64,000 nucleotides of DNA from Phyllobacterium phragmitis (lineage in GTDB: Bacteria; Pseudomonadota; Alphaproteobacteria; Rhizobiales; Rhizobiaceae), in the NCBI RefSeq assembly GCF_002980495.1, contig NZ_PVBR01000021.1:30803-94802 (forward strand), given 5' to 3'. How positions within the stretch are numbered: position 1 is the stretch's first letter; each line of letters starts with the position of its first letter. A program made the translations under genes and the position numbers. Positions 52,891-62,867 of the stretch are shown piece after piece. The notes below the pieces were generated by a model, which saw only the letters and a program-made list of their open reading frames with translations, did not search any database and was not told the DNA's origin.

Positions 52891-54072
52891 GAGGATACCG
52901 CTGAAACCGCTGCCGGGGCGCAGCCCCTCGCGCATGAAGAAGCTGCGGAGCGGCGCAAACGAGCGCAGGAGCTCCAGCCCCATGCTGCGCGCCAGCTGCG
53001 CGGGCAGGAAGCCCGTCAGGAGCGAACGGTTCAGGGCATCGACCGACCCCGTGCGCGCCAGGACATCCGGACGCCGCAGCCTGTCATAGGCGCGGGTAAC
53101 GTGTTCAGAGCCGACATCGTCTTGATCAGTCTTCAGCGCGTTCAGAAGTGTTTCGACATCGCGCACGCCGAGATTGAGCCCTTGCGCACCGATGGGAGGA
53201 AAGACATGCGCGGCTTCACCGACAAGAACGGTCCGGTTGGCGGCGAAGGCATTGGGGACGAGGCCCGACAGTGGCCAGGCTTGCTGTTTCGTTTCAACCG
53301 CGATCTTGCCGAGCATCGATTGCATACGCTCCTCGACATGCTGTGCCAGCGCAACCGGATCGAGTGCCATCAGCGTATCGGCAAGCGCAGGATTGGCGAC
53401 CCAGACGAGGTTGGAACGGCGTCCGGGCAGGGGAACCTGGGTGAAAGGTCCGTCTTCGGTGTGGAACTCGGTCGAAATGTTCTCATGCTCGAGTGCATGG
53501 GTGAAAGACAGGACGACGGCCGTCTGCGGATAATTCCAGCGGCGGGTTTGGATTCCCGCTGCCTCGCGGGCAAGCGAACCACGTCCGTCGCAGGCGACGA
53601 GAAGCCGCGCAGCCATCTCATGGCCATCATCGGTTTCGATGACGACCCCGTTTGCCGAATGTCTGTAACGGGTTGCGGATGAAAGGATGCGACTGATGCG
53701 CCGGTTGACGTCGACGGCGCCGGAAAGAACCTTGTTCAGGACGGTGTTCGGCATATTGTATCCGAACGCCGCTTCGCCGATTTCGCCGGCGTGGAATGTG
53801 ACGGCGGGGCTCCTGATCAGGCGGCCGGTGGCATCGACGATCCGCATGGTCGCCAGAGGCGCGGCCTCGGGCGAAATAGTTTGCCATATGCCAAGCCGTT
53901 CCAGAAAGCCGATCGCCGGCATCATCAGCGCCGTCGTCCGCTGGTCGTTTTCGCCGACGGCTGGTCCAACGAGCGTCACGTCATGGCCGTCGGCGGCAAG
54001 TGCCAGCGCCGCGATCATTCCCGCTGGGCCGCTGCCCGCGATGACGATTTCCTTCGCAATCTTGCCGACCAT
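52858..54072 (-). CDS. UbiH/UbiF-type FAD-dependent monooxygenase
   Basis: 404 aa. FAD-binding N-terminus GSGPAGMIAALALAADGHDV (residues about 13-32) and the second FAD motif LVGEAAHVFPPIGAQGLNLG (around residue 292). Family members hydroxylate the ubiquinone ring; which position (UbiH, UbiF or UbiL type) cannot be told. The start at 54072 has GAGGA 8 bases before it. It shares its end with the AEC gene. Confidence 0.9.
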   Translation of the reverse strand: MVGKIAKEIVIAGSGPAGMIAALALAADGHDVTLVGPAVGENDQRTTALMMPAIGFLERLGIWQTISPEAAPLATMRIVDATGRLIRSPAVTFHAGEIGEAAFGYNMPNTVLNKVLSGAVDVNRRISRILSSATRYRHSANGVVIETDDGHEMAARLLVACDGRGSLAREAAGIQTRRWNYPQTAVVLSFTHALEHENISTEFHTEDGPFTQVPLPGRRSNLVWVANPALADTLMALDPVALAQHVEERMQSMLGKIAVETKQQAWPLSGLVPNAFAANRTVLVGEAAHVFPPIGAQGLNLGVRDVETLLNALKTDQDDVGSEHVTRAYDRLRRPDVLARTGSVDALNRSLLTGFLPAQLARSMGLELLRSFAPLRSFFMREGLRPGSGFSGILSARHPKVRRQ

Positions 54073-54328
54073 GTGTATTTCCTCGCGTCCCGATCCCAAT
54101 CCTACTTGGCTCATTCGAACCTTGGCTCAAGCCTTGGTATTGCCTACGAAAGCATCATCTATGTCTGGACAAGGCAAAAGGCACGGAAAAATTGTCGCGC
54201 AAGCCATCTTCCATGGGATGAAATGCGATTTATGGGATAGCTCCCTTGCTCTTTAAGGATTATTTGAGAAAAGCTGACTGCACGAAAACGCCTTACATCA
54301 GGACCGGCAGAAAGAATCGGCAAAACAC

Positions 54329-55090
54329 GTGAAAACGAAACTGGGTGGAAAAATCAGAACTAAAAGGGTCACTGCTCCGCAGGCCAAGGCTTTTTCGGTT
54401 CATCTGCTGACCGCGTCCGGTTCATTTCTGGCGTTCCTTTCCATCGTCGCGGCGAGCGAGGATCGCTGGACCGCCATGTTCTGGTGGCTCGGCCTGGCCC
54501 TGTTCGTCGACGGCATAGACGGGCCGATCGCCCGCAAGCTCGACGTAAAATATGTTCTGCCCACCTGGTCCGGCGAACTCCTCGATAATATCATCGACTA
54601 TGTCACTTATGTGCTGATCCCGGCCTTTGCGCTCTATCAGAGCGGCTTCATGGGCGAGGGGCTTTCCTTCCTGTCGGGCGCGATCATCGTGATATCGAGC
54701 GCGATCTATTATGCCGATACGAGCATGAAGACGAACGAGAACTTCTTCAAGGGATTTCCCGTTGTCTGGAATATGGTGGTTTTCACGCTGTTTATCGTCA
54801 AACCGGGAGAATGGATCGCGTTCGCAACGGTGGTCGTCTCCGCGATCCTGTCCTTCGTGCCGGTCTATTTCTTGCACCCCGTCCGCGTCGTTCGCCTGCG
54901 GCCGCTCAATCTTACGGTTTTCATTTTGTGGTGCGCCCTTGGTGCGCTGGCGCTTCTCTATGCGCTCGACGCGCCGCTGTGGGTGCGCATCAGCGTATCG
55001 ATTACCGGTATTTATCTTTACTGCATCGGCGCACTGATGCAGTTTTTCCCACGATTGGGGCGTGTCGGCGCCTCGGATAATGGAGCGTAA
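54329..55090 (+). CDS. pcs: Phosphatidylcholine synthase
   Basis: 253 aa multi-span membrane enzyme that condenses CDP-diacylglycerol with choline. The CDP-alcohol phosphotransferase motif is the Pcs-specific form DGx2ARx12Gx3Dx3D, here DGPIAR...SGELLDNIID. Phosphatidylcholine made from host choline supports envelope function and virulence in Brucella and symbiosis in rhizobia. Start is GTG at 54329; the ribosome site is weak. The quinone reductase gene follows at once. Confidence 0.95.
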   Translation: MKTKLGGKIRTKRVTAPQAKAFSVHLLTASGSFLAFLSIVAASEDRWTAMFWWLGLALFVDGIDGPIARKLDVKYVLPTWSGELLDNIIDYVTYVLIPAFALYQSGFMGEGLSFLSGAIIVISSAIYYADTSMKTNENFFKGFPVVWNMVVFTLFIVKPGEWIAFATVVVSAILSFVPVYFLHPVRVVRLRPLNLTVFILWCALGALALLYALDAPLWVRISVSITGIYLYCIGALMQFFPRLGRVGASDNGA

Positions 55091-55091
55091 C

Positions 55092-56066
55092 ATGATCCAC
55101 GCCATTCGCGTTCATCAAGTCGGCGGCCCCGAGGTTCTTTCCTACGAAACGGTGGAAATCGGCGAGCCGGGCCCCGGCGAGGCCAAGATTCGGCATGAAG
55201 CCATCGGCCTCAATTTCATCGACGTCTATTTCCGCACCGGTCTTTATAAGGCAGCCGCGCTCCCGTTCATCCCGGGCAATGAGGGCGCAGGCACTGTCAT
55301 ATCCGTCGGGCCCGATGTCAGTCATGTAAAGCCGGGGGACCGCGTCGCCTATGTCGCGTCGCCGGGATCCTATGCTGATGAGCGCATCGTCGCCGCCGAT
55401 CGCCTGGTGATTGTGCCGGATGCCATCGATCTGCAGACCGCCGCTTCGGTCATGCTCAAAGGCATGACGGCGCAATATCTTCTGCGCCGGACGTTCAAGG
55501 TCAAGAAGGGTGACACCATCCTGTTCCATGCCGCAGCCGGCGGCGTCGGCCTTATTGCCGGGCAATGGGCAAAGCATCTGGGCGCAACCGTCATCGGGAC
55601 CGCCGGATCGCCGGAAAAGATCGAGCTTGCAAAGGCCCATGGCTACGACCACGTCATCAACTATCGCACCGATGATTTCGTCGCGCGCGTGAAGGAATTG
55701 ACCGACGGCCAGAGCGTCGATGTGGTCTATGATTCGGTCGGCAAGGACACCTTTCCAGGTTCGCTCGATGTCCTCAAGCCGTTCGGCATGTTCGTCAGCT
55801 TTGGCCAGTCCTCAGGTTCCATACCGCCATTCGATATAGGGCTCCTGGGGCAAAAGGGTTCGCTCTTCGCCACACGGCCATCGCTCTTCGCCTATATCGC
55901 CAAGCGGCAGGACCTTGAGACTTCCGCGAAGGATCTCTTTTCGGTTATCGAGAGCGGTGCCGTTTCGGTCAAGATAAACCAGAGCTACCCGCTGCGCGAT
56001 GTCGCCAAAGCCCACGCCGACCTGGAAGGTCGCAAAACGACAGGCACGACGGTGCTTATTCCATAG
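55092..56066 (+). CDS. qor: NADPH:quinone oxidoreductase (MDR family)
   Basis: 324 aa zinc-free medium-chain dehydrogenase. Starts MIHAIRVHQVGGPEVLSYET, has the NADPH motif AAAGGVGLIAGQWAKHLGAT (residues about 150-170) and the quinone reductase pattern GLNFIDVYFRTGLY. It reduces quinones by one electron. GGAG precedes the ATG by 6 bases, and its start follows the pcs stop by 1 bp. Confidence 0.93.
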   Translation: MIHAIRVHQVGGPEVLSYETVEIGEPGPGEAKIRHEAIGLNFIDVYFRTGLYKAAALPFIPGNEGAGTVISVGPDVSHVKPGDRVAYVASPGSYADERIVAADRLVIVPDAIDLQTAASVMLKGMTAQYLLRRTFKVKKGDTILFHAAAGGVGLIAGQWAKHLGATVIGTAGSPEKIELAKAHGYDHVINYRTDDFVARVKELTDGQSVDVVYDSVGKDTFPGSLDVLKPFGMFVSFGQSSGSIPPFDIGLLGQKGSLFATRPSLFAYIAKRQDLETSAKDLFSVIESGAVSVKINQSYPLRDVAKAHADLEGRKTTGTTVLIP

Positions 56067-56181
56067 GCGGGCGTTGCCGCTGCATCTTTGATGTGCGAAA
56101 TTCACGGTGCGTGAGCTTTTCCACTTCCCAATATTGCCGGTGCCGTCATAAGATCGCCGACAATAATGCCTTTGGGGAACT

Positions 56182-57747
56182 ATGTCAGTCACTTCCACGG
56201 ACCAGCCTCTTCTGGATGTTCGCCGGATCACCAAGAATTTCGGTAATCTCGTAGCGTGTGACGCGATCGATCTCGTCATTCGGACCGGTGAGATTCATGC
56301 TCTTCTCGGCGAAAACGGCGCGGGAAAATCCACATTCGTGAAAATGCTGTTCGGCTCGCTGCAGCCGGTATCGGGTGAGATCTTCTGGAAAGGGCAGACC
56401 GTCGGCATTGCCAGCCCTGCCGTCGCACGTTCTCTCGGCATCGGCATGGTTTTTCAGCATTTTTCGCTTTTTGACTCGCTGACGGCAGCTGAAAATATCG
56501 CGCTTTCACTCGACAAGGCCATTCCGCTGTCCGATATAGCCAATCGCGCACGCGACATCGGCCAGGCCTACGGACTGCCGCTCGATCCCGATGCGCTGGT
56601 CGGCGATCTCTCGGTGGGCGAACGCCAGCGCATCGAGATCATCCGTTGTCTTCTGCAGGAACCGGATCTCATCATCCTGGATGAGCCGACATCTGTCCTG
56701 ACCCCGCAGGAAGCCGATCGCCTGTTCGTCACGCTGGAACGGCTGCGATCCGAGGGAAAGTCCATCCTCTATATCAGTCATCGCCTGGAGGAGGTGAAAC
56801 GGCTCTGTGACCGCGCGACCGTGTTGCGCCACGGCAAGGTCGTGGCGCAATGCGATCCCCGCCAGGAAACGGCGGCATCGCTGGCGCGGATGATGGTCGG
56901 CAACGACATCCAGGTCGTTCATCGCGAGGCTCCGGCTGGCGGGGAGGGCGAGGCGCTGCTTGAAATCGCCGGGCTGAGCCAGCCGCCGCGCGGGCCTTTT
57001 TCCACGGCGCTGCGCGACATGCGACTTTCCGTTCAAAGTGGCGAGATCGTCGGGATCGCCGGCGTCGCCGGCAACGGGCAGGGCGAATTTTTCGAAGCTG
57101 TGTCGGGTGAGGTGACGCAGGCCGGCCCCGATATCATTCGTATCGGCGGGGTCGCTGCCGGACGGGCCGGCATTTCGCGGCGCAGGCAGCTTGGCGCGGC
57201 ATTCGTGCCCGAAGAACGCCTGGGACATGGCGCCGTGCCGGAATTGCCGTTGACCGACAATCTGTTCCTCTCGCGCTACAGCACCGACAGCAGGACATTC
57301 CTGCGCGGCGGATCGCTCAAAATGCTGGCGCAGGACACATTGCAATCTGCCGTAAAACGCATCGTCAAGATGATGGATGTCCGCAAGAGCGGCGAAAATC
57401 CCGATGCGTCGGCACTTTCCGGCGGCAATCTGCAGAAATTCATCATCGGGCGCGAATTGGACCGCAAGCCCGCCGTTCTCGTCGTCAACCAGCCGACATG
57501 GGGTGTCGACGCGGGGGCGGCGGCGCATATCCGGCAGGCGCTGATCGATCTGGCGCGCAGCGGATCCGCCGTCCTGATCATCAGCCAGGATCTGGATGAA
57601 TTGCTGGAAATCTGCGACAGGATAGCAGTGATGAATCACGGCACCCTTTCCGAAGCGCTTCCCATACGCGACGTGACGCTGGAGAAGATCGGCCTGATGA
57701 TGGGCGGTGCCGATGCGGGGCATGCAAGTGTGGGCGGAATGGCGTAA
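56182..57747 (+). CDS. Nucleoside-type ABC importer ATPase (two nucleotide-binding domains)
   Basis: 521 aa. First domain: Walker A GENGAGKSTFVK, signature LSVGERQRIEI, Walker B LIILDEPTSVL. The second domain has a degenerate Walker A (GVAGNGQGEF) and signature LSGGNLQKFIIG, as is usual in this family (related to BmpA/YufO/RbsA-type importers). It powers uptake by the two permeases and the BMP binding protein encoded next. Overlaps the first permease by 1 base. Confidence 0.93.
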   Translation: MSVTSTDQPLLDVRRITKNFGNLVACDAIDLVIRTGEIHALLGENGAGKSTFVKMLFGSLQPVSGEIFWKGQTVGIASPAVARSLGIGMVFQHFSLFDSLTAAENIALSLDKAIPLSDIANRARDIGQAYGLPLDPDALVGDLSVGERQRIEIIRCLLQEPDLIILDEPTSVLTPQEADRLFVTLERLRSEGKSILYISHRLEEVKRLCDRATVLRHGKVVAQCDPRQETAASLARMMVGNDIQVVHREAPAGGEGEALLEIAGLSQPPRGPFSTALRDMRLSVQSGEIVGIAGVAGNGQGEFFEAVSGEVTQAGPDIIRIGGVAAGRAGISRRRQLGAAFVPEERLGHGAVPELPLTDNLFLSRYSTDSRTFLRGGSLKMLAQDTLQSAVKRIVKMMDVRKSGENPDASALSGGNLQKFIIGRELDRKPAVLVVNQPTWGVDAGAAAHIRQALIDLARSGSAVLIISQDLDELLEICDRIAVMNHGTLSEALPIRDVTLEKIGLMMGGADAGHASVGGMA

Positions 57748-58838
57748 TGCGTATCGAACTGGTCAAGCGGCCACAGCATTCTGTCCTGTTCAGTGCGCTT
57801 TCTCCGCTTATCGCGCTGGCTCTGACGCTGATTGCCGGCGCGGCGCTTTTCGCCCTCATGGGCAAGGACCCGCTGACCTCGCTTTACGTCTATTTCGTCG
57901 AACCGCTTCTCGATGTCTGGTCCCTGCACGAACTCATGGTCAAGGCGGCCCCGCTGGTCCTCATCGCGGTCGGCCTTTCGCTTTGCTATCTCTCCAACAA
58001 CTGGAACATCGGCGCCGAGGGCCAGTTCATCGCCGGCGGCATTGCCGGCTCGATCCTTCCCGTCATGTTCCCCGAATTCCAATCCTGGATCGTGTTGCCG
58101 CTGATGCTGCTGATGGGCATGGCCGGCGGTGCCGCTTATGGCTCCATTCCGGCTTTCCTGAAGGTCCGCTTCAACACCAATGAGATCCTGACGAGCCTGA
58201 TGCTGGTCTATGTCGCGCAGTTCTTTCTCGACTGGATCGTGCGCGGCCCTTGGCGCAATCCCGAGGGCTATAATTTTCCGGAGACGCGGCAGTTCAACGA
58301 TTCCGCCATCCTGCCGGAAATATGGACGGCATCCGGCCGAGCCCATTGGGGCATCATCCTGGCCCTCGTCGCAGCGCTCGGACTTTGGTTCCTCCTGTCG
58401 CGGACGATGAAGGGCTTCGAGGTCAGGGTATTGGGAAACAGCCCGCGGGCAGGGCGCTTCGCCGGTTTCAGCGCGGGCAGGATGACGTTCTTCGTCTTCC
58501 TCGTCTCCGGCGCTCTGGCCGGGCTTGCCGGAATCTCGGAAGTATCAGGCGCAATCGGCCAGCTGCGAACGAGCATTTCGCCGGGATACGGCTTCACGGC
58601 CATCATCGTCGCCTTTCTGGGAAGGCTCAATCCGCTGGGGATCGTGGCGGCCGGGTTTGTCCTGGCATTGTCCTATCTCGGCGGCGAGGCGGCGCAGGTG
58701 GCTATCGGCATTTCGGAAAGATCGGCCCGTGTCTTCCAGGGTATGATCCTGTTCTTCGTTCTGGCGAGTGATACGTTGATCCACTACCGCATCCGGCTGG
58801 TTTCCACGCCGGTCGGCAAGCCTGTGCGGGAGCGATGA
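57747..58838 (+). CDS. ABC importer permease (first)
   Basis: 363 aa, eight or more membrane helices, BPD_transp_2 family. Conserved segments: NNWNIGAEGQFIAGGIAGS (about residue 88) and GYGFTAIIVAFLGRLNPLG near the end. With the second permease it forms the heterodimeric channel of a nucleoside or purine importer. Starts at the last base of the ATPase stop; overlaps the next gene by 4 bases. Confidence 0.92.
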   Translation: MRIELVKRPQHSVLFSALSPLIALALTLIAGAALFALMGKDPLTSLYVYFVEPLLDVWSLHELMVKAAPLVLIAVGLSLCYLSNNWNIGAEGQFIAGGIAGSILPVMFPEFQSWIVLPLMLLMGMAGGAAYGSIPAFLKVRFNTNEILTSLMLVYVAQFFLDWIVRGPWRNPEGYNFPETRQFNDSAILPEIWTASGRAHWGIILALVAALGLWFLLSRTMKGFEVRVLGNSPRAGRFAGFSAGRMTFFVFLVSGALAGLAGISEVSGAIGQLRTSISPGYGFTAIIVAFLGRLNPLGIVAAGFVLALSYLGGEAAQVAIGISERSARVFQGMILFFVLASDTLIHYRIRLVSTPVGKPVRER

Positions 58839-59761
58839 CGATGGACATGACACAAGCCATCCTCCTGACGATCGCCACGGCCGCCACGCCGCTACTCATA
58901 GCGGCGATGGGAGAACTGGTGGTGGAGCGCTCCGGCGTTCTCAATCTCGGCGTCGAGGGCATGATGATCATGGGCGCGGTGACCGGATTTGCCGTCGCGC
59001 AGCTAACGGGTTCCGCATGGCTCGGCATGTTCGCCGCCATCCTGGCGGGCGCCGCCTTCTCGCTGCTGTTCGGTTTTCTGACCCTGACGCTGGTGACCAA
59101 TCAGGTCGCGAGCGGGTTGGCTCTCACCCTTCTCGGTCTCGGCGTCTCCGCCATGATCGGCGAGCCTTTCGTTGGCCTGCCAGGCATCCGCTTGGAGCCA
59201 ATCCGAATTCCCTATCTTACGGAGCTTCCGCTGGTCGGACGGTTTTTGTTCGGGCAGGACCCGATCTTCTATCTGTCGATCCTGCTGGTCGCAGGCGTCA
59301 GCTGGTTCCTCTTCCGCACAAGGGCCGGATTGACGCTGCGCGCCATCGGCGACAATCATGGTTCGGCCCATGCGCTCGGCGTCCACGTGGTGCGCACGCG
59401 CTATCTCGCCGTGCTTTTCGGCGGCGCCTGTGCCGGCCTTGCCGGGGCGCAGCTGTCGCTCGTCTATGTCCCGCAATGGGTCGAGAACATGACAGCCGGG
59501 CGAGGCTGGATCGCGTTGGCGCTCGTGGTCTTTGCCTCGTGGCGGCCATGGCGGGTCCTGGTCGGCGCCTATCTCTTCGGTGCGGTGACGATCGGCCAGC
59601 TGCATGCGCAAGCCCTGGGGATCGGCCTGCCGTCGCAGCTTCTTTCTTCTCTGCCCTATCTGGCAACGATACTGGTTCTTGTTCTAATCTCGCGGAATAG
59701 GCGGCTGACGATGATGAACACCCCGGCTTCGCTCGGGAAACCATTCGTTCCGGACCGATGA
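58835..59761 (+). CDS. ABC importer permease (second)
   Basis: 308 aa, BPD_transp_2 family. The segment GVLNLGVEGMMIMGAVTGFA (about residue 35) is characteristic of the family's second permease. ATGA overlap with the first permease indicates coupled translation. The binding protein gene follows 59 bp later. Confidence 0.92.
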   Translation: MTMDMTQAILLTIATAATPLLIAAMGELVVERSGVLNLGVEGMMIMGAVTGFAVAQLTGSAWLGMFAAILAGAAFSLLFGFLTLTLVTNQVASGLALTLLGLGVSAMIGEPFVGLPGIRLEPIRIPYLTELPLVGRFLFGQDPIFYLSILLVAGVSWFLFRTRAGLTLRAIGDNHGSAHALGVHVVRTRYLAVLFGGACAGLAGAQLSLVYVPQWVENMTAGRGWIALALVVFASWRPWRVLVGAYLFGAVTIGQLHAQALGIGLPSQLLSSLPYLATILVLVLISRNRRLTMMNTPASLGKPFVPDR

Positions 59762-59820
59762 CAAGTACAAGGGAACATTCCTGTCATTCAGGATGCGTTA
59801 TCAACAGGAGAACAGGCAAT

Positions 59821-60888
59821 ATGAAAAAGATGCTTCTGGCGCTGGCCGCGGTGGCGAGCTTCGCTTTGGGTGGCGCCGCCCATGCTCAGGAGAAGCTCAA
59901 GGTGGGCTTTATCTATATCGGCCCGCCCGGTGATTTCGGCTGGACCTATCAGCACGATCAGGGCCGCAAGGCGCTTGAGGCCGCGCTCGGCGACAAGGTC
60001 GAGACGACTTTCCTGGAAAACGTGCCGGAAGGTGCGGATGCGGAGCGCTCGATCGAGCGTCTGGCGCGTGCGGGCAACAAGTTGATCTTCACTACATCCT
60101 TCGGCTATATGGATCCCACGATCAAGGTCGCCAAGAAATTCCCGGATGTGAAGTTCGAACACGCGACCGGCTACAAGACCGCCGAAAACGTTTCGGTCTA
60201 TAATTCGCGCTTCTATGAGGGCCGCTACATCCAGGGCCAGATAGCCGCCAAGATGTCGAAGGCCGGTGTCGCCGGCTATATCGCCTCGGTTCCGATCCCC
60301 GAAGTCGTGCAGGGCATCAATTCCTTCATGCTCGGCGCGCAGTCGATCAATCCGGATTTCAAGGTGAAAGTGATCTGGGTGAATTCCTGGTTCGATCCAG
60401 GCAAGGAAGCGGACGCCGCCAAGGCGCTGATCGACCAGGGTGTCGACATCATCACCCAGCACACAGATTCCACCGCAGCCATGCAGGTGGCGGCGGAGCG
60501 CGGCATCAAGGCGTTCGGTCAGGCGTCTGATATGATCAAGTTCGGTCCCGAGACGCAGCTGACATCGATCGTCGACAATTGGGCACCGTATTATATCGAG
60601 CGCGCCCAAGCCGTTCTTGACGGCACATGGAAATCGCAGAACATCTTCCACGGCATGCATGAGGGGCTGGTCGTCATGGCGCCCTATACAAACATGCCTG
60701 ACGATGTGAAGAAAATGGCCGAGGAAACCCAGGCGAAGATCACCTCTGGAGAGCTGAAGCCCTTCACCGGCCCGATCAAGAAACAGGACGGATCGGAATG
60801 GCTGAAGGAAGGCGAAACCGCCGATGACAAAGCCATTCTCAGCATGAATTTCTACGTCGCAGGCGTCGACGACAAGCTGCCGCAATAA
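59821..60888 (+). CDS. BMP-family periplasmic binding protein
   Basis: 355 aa, with a Sec signal peptide (KKMLLALAAVASFALGGAAH, cleaved after HA about residue 23) and no lipobox Cys, so soluble periplasmic. Mature domain: LKVGFIYIGPPGDFGWTYQH, then RKALEAALGDKVETTF and GVDIITQHTDSTAAMQVAAE. BMP proteins bind purine nucleosides in characterised cases. AGGAGAA stands 9 bases before ATG 59821. Last gene of the importer operon. Confidence 0.94.
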   Translation: MKKMLLALAAVASFALGGAAHAQEKLKVGFIYIGPPGDFGWTYQHDQGRKALEAALGDKVETTFLENVPEGADAERSIERLARAGNKLIFTTSFGYMDPTIKVAKKFPDVKFEHATGYKTAENVSVYNSRFYEGRYIQGQIAAKMSKAGVAGYIASVPIPEVVQGINSFMLGAQSINPDFKVKVIWVNSWFDPGKEADAAKALIDQGVDIITQHTDSTAAMQVAAERGIKAFGQASDMIKFGPETQLTSIVDNWAPYYIERAQAVLDGTWKSQNIFHGMHEGLVVMAPYTNMPDDVKKMAEETQAKITSGELKPFTGPIKKQDGSEWLKEGETADDKAILSMNFYVAGVDDKLPQ

Positions 60889-60912
60889 GGGATTTCGATC
60901 TCCAGCGAAATA

Positions 60913-60940
60913 TGAGGGGCGCGGGGAAACCGGCGCCCTT
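60913..60940 (+). terminator. Importer operon terminator candidate
   Basis: AGGGGCGC, a GGGGAAACC-type loop and GGCGCCCTTTGA form a GC-rich hairpin with one bulge, 25 bases after the BMP gene stop. The T-tract is only TTT. Confidence 0.5.
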
Positions 60941-61015
60941 TGATTTCGGAGTGGGTCCCAATCTGATGGAAACGCCGGGCCTTACATTCGGCACCGTCGG
61001 AACTGTGGAGATGGT

Positions 61016-61056
61016 GAGGCATGGATTCCTGTGACAAGCACAGGAATCCATGCCTC
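61016..61056. other. Perfect 18-bp inverted repeat
   Basis: GAGGCATGGATTCCTGTG (61016-61033) and CACAGGAATCCATGCCTC (61039-61056) pair perfectly around a 5-base loop ACAAG. There is no T-tract on either strand. It sits 128 bp after the ABC operon stop and about 98 bp from the convergent GNAT gene stop. Function unknown; could stabilise mRNA ends or be a protein site. Confidence 0.85.
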
Positions 61057-61153
61057 GCCGATGCCGCTGTTGCTACGGTTGGAATAGGGTGATTGCCACC
61101 GTAAAGATTGAGGAATGACTGAACGTATCGTTTCCGTCTAAAAGTGAACCGCT

Positions 61154-61624
61154 CTACAGCGTCAGCTTCATGCCCTCGTGGCTGTCGACAAAGCCCAATG
61201 ATTTGTAAAAGCGGTGGGCATCGACACGCGACTTGTCGGTCGTCAGCTGCAGGACACCACAATTGCGTGCCCGGGATTGCTCGATCGCCCAGCCGATCAT
61301 CTTTCGGCCGATGCCGCCGCCGCGAAAATCGCGCGCAATCCTTACGCTCTCGATCTGGCCGCGCCAGAGGCCGATGCGCGACAGACCAGGAATGAAGGAT
61401 ATTTGTAGGCAGCCGACAATTTTGTTTTCGGCTTCCACAACGGCAAGAAACTGGTTGGGATCACGGTCGATCGCCTCGAACGCCGAGAGATATCTCCCAT
61501 GTAAGGGGAGGCTCGTATCCTCCCGCTTGGCTCCGAGTTCATCATCCGCCAACATCGCAACGATATCAGGCAGATCGCGGAGGACGGCTTTCCTGAATGT
61601 CAGTGCGTCCTCATTCTTCTGCAT
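61154..61624 (-). CDS. GNAT family N-acetyltransferase
   Basis: 156 aa. The acetyl-CoA motif A is RIARDFRGGGIGRKMIGWAI (about residue 101). Other GNAT features: ALTFRKAVLRDLPDIVAML at the start and GFVDSHEGMKLTL at the end. Acceptor substrate unknown. The start at 61624 is chosen since the longer 61651 start is TTG without a ribosome site. Confidence 0.88.
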   Translation of the reverse strand: MQKNEDALTFRKAVLRDLPDIVAMLADDELGAKREDTSLPLHGRYLSAFEAIDRDPNQFLAVVEAENKIVGCLQISFIPGLSRIGLWRGQIESVRIARDFRGGGIGRKMIGWAIEQSRARNCGVLQLTTDKSRVDAHRFYKSLGFVDSHEGMKLTL

Positions 61625-61780
61625 TAGATGGCCATCCCGTGCAAATCCCAAACGTCGCTTCGTTCGATCTTGACCGTGACGAGCGCGCTTGGCCGCTTAG
61701 CATAAAGACGGTCATTTCGTAAATGCCCGCACATCATTGATCGCCGCAAGCATTCGCAGAAGCAGCCACTGAAACGAAAC

Positions 61781-61801
61781 GACCGGGTTTTGAACCCGGT
61801 C
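61781..61801 (-). terminator. bfr terminator
   Basis: GACCGGGTT, loop TTG, AACCCGGTC: a 9-bp stem; on the minus strand it is followed by GTTTCGTTT. Located 28 bases past the bfr stop. Confidence 0.85.
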
Positions 61802-61828
61802 GTCGTCATCCCATCATCGTGCGAACGG

Positions 61829-62314
61829 TTATTCCGCTGCATCCGCCGGGGCTGCATTGAGCAGTCCGTAGCGCTCCTCGCCGATCTTGGCGAGCAGGTC
61901 GAGCTGGGTTTCGAGGAAGTCGATATGGCCTTCCTCATCCTTCAAAAGCTCGTCGAAAAGCTGTTTGGTAACGTAATCACCAAGCTCGTCGCAGATTTCG
62001 CGGGATTTCTTGTAGGAGGTGCGGGCATCATATTCGCCCTTGAGGTCCGACTCCAGCACTTCCTTGACATTCTGCCCGATGTGCAGCGGTGCGACGGTTT
62101 GCAGGTTGGGATGACCTTCGAGGAAGATGATGCGTTCGATGATGCGGTCGGCGTGATGCATCTCTTCGATGGATTCCGCCCGCTCCTTGTTGGCGAGGCG
62201 CTTATAGCCCCAATCATCGAGAAGCCTGTAATGCAGCCAATATTGATTGACCGCCCCCAGTTCGAGGAACAGAGCCTCGTTAAGCCGCTCGATGACCTTT
62301 ATGTCGCCCTTCAT
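61829..62314 (-). CDS. bfr: Bacterioferritin
   Basis: 161 aa, four-helix iron store (24-mer with heme). Ferroxidase ligands are visible: Glu18 in [12 protein letters not shown], Glu51 and His54 in EEMHHADRI with heme Met52, and Glu127/His130 in [15 protein letters not shown] lies 9 bases before ATG 62314. It overlaps bfd by 35 bases, so it is translated from the same message, and probably releases iron through Bfd. Confidence 0.96.
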   Translation of the reverse strand: MKGDIKVIERLNEALFLELGAVNQYWLHYRLLDDWGYKRLANKERAESIEEMHHADRIIERIIFLEGHPNLQTVAPLHIGQNVKEVLESDLKGEYDARTSYKKSREICDELGDYVTKQLFDELLKDEEGHIDFLETQLDLLAKIGEERYGLLNAAPADAAE

Positions 62315-62591
62315 GCTGTATGCTCCCGTATTGCTGACGTAGCGAACGAACACGATCGATAAACGATATGACTTCGTTATCGTTCTGGTCGTGCCGAAGA
62401 TGATATTCTTCAGTCACTCTTATGATCGTTTCGACAACGTTTGGGAAGCATCCACAGCAGCGCCCGCGCTTCTGGAGAGCATGGTAGACTTTTGCGGGAA
62501 CAATGAGTTGCCAGCAATCTTCATCGAGGAGCGAGACAATCATGTCCTCGATCTCTTTCTGGGTAATAATGTTGCAATGACACACAAGCAT
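62280..62591 (-). CDS. bfd: Bacterioferritin-associated ferredoxin
   Basis: 103 aa, [2Fe-2S] protein that reduces bacterioferritin iron. Cys pairs are [11 protein letters not shown] (residues 4 and 6) and [10 protein letters not shown] (around residues 45-48). The C-terminal extension ([20 protein letters not shown]) is longer than the Pseudomonas type but typical of rhizobial forms. Upstream about 300 bp lie two Irr-type boxes. Confidence 0.92.
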   Translation of the reverse strand: MLVCHCNIITQKEIEDMIVSLLDEDCWQLIVPAKVYHALQKRGRCCGCFPNVVETIIRVTEEYHLRHDQNDNEVISFIDRVRSLRQQYGSIQHEGRHKGHRAA

Positions 62592-62867
62592 CAGAATGCA
62601 AAACCCATGTCAGGACCAGCGCCACGCAAATATATGGTGTTTGGGCAACAAGTCTTCGGCGAGGAAGCGCCAAGATGAAGGCGCACTTCCAGCGCGGAAT
62701 ATCTTTGTCTGTTCCAGAGAGACGCGGCTGCTTTATTGAACAGCCATGGTGAACCGACCACAGGTTCCTCCAATCGCAAGGGTTAAAGGCCCAAACATCA
62801 AAGGGTTGCACTTCACGAGTACCCCCTCATATGGGGGAGGAGGGGCCGAAATGTCAAATTCTATCTT

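Noticed and set aside
62521..62811. Minus-strand frame (96 codons) upstream of bfd
   Set aside because: Overlaps bfd, no ribosome site, composition unlike a protein.
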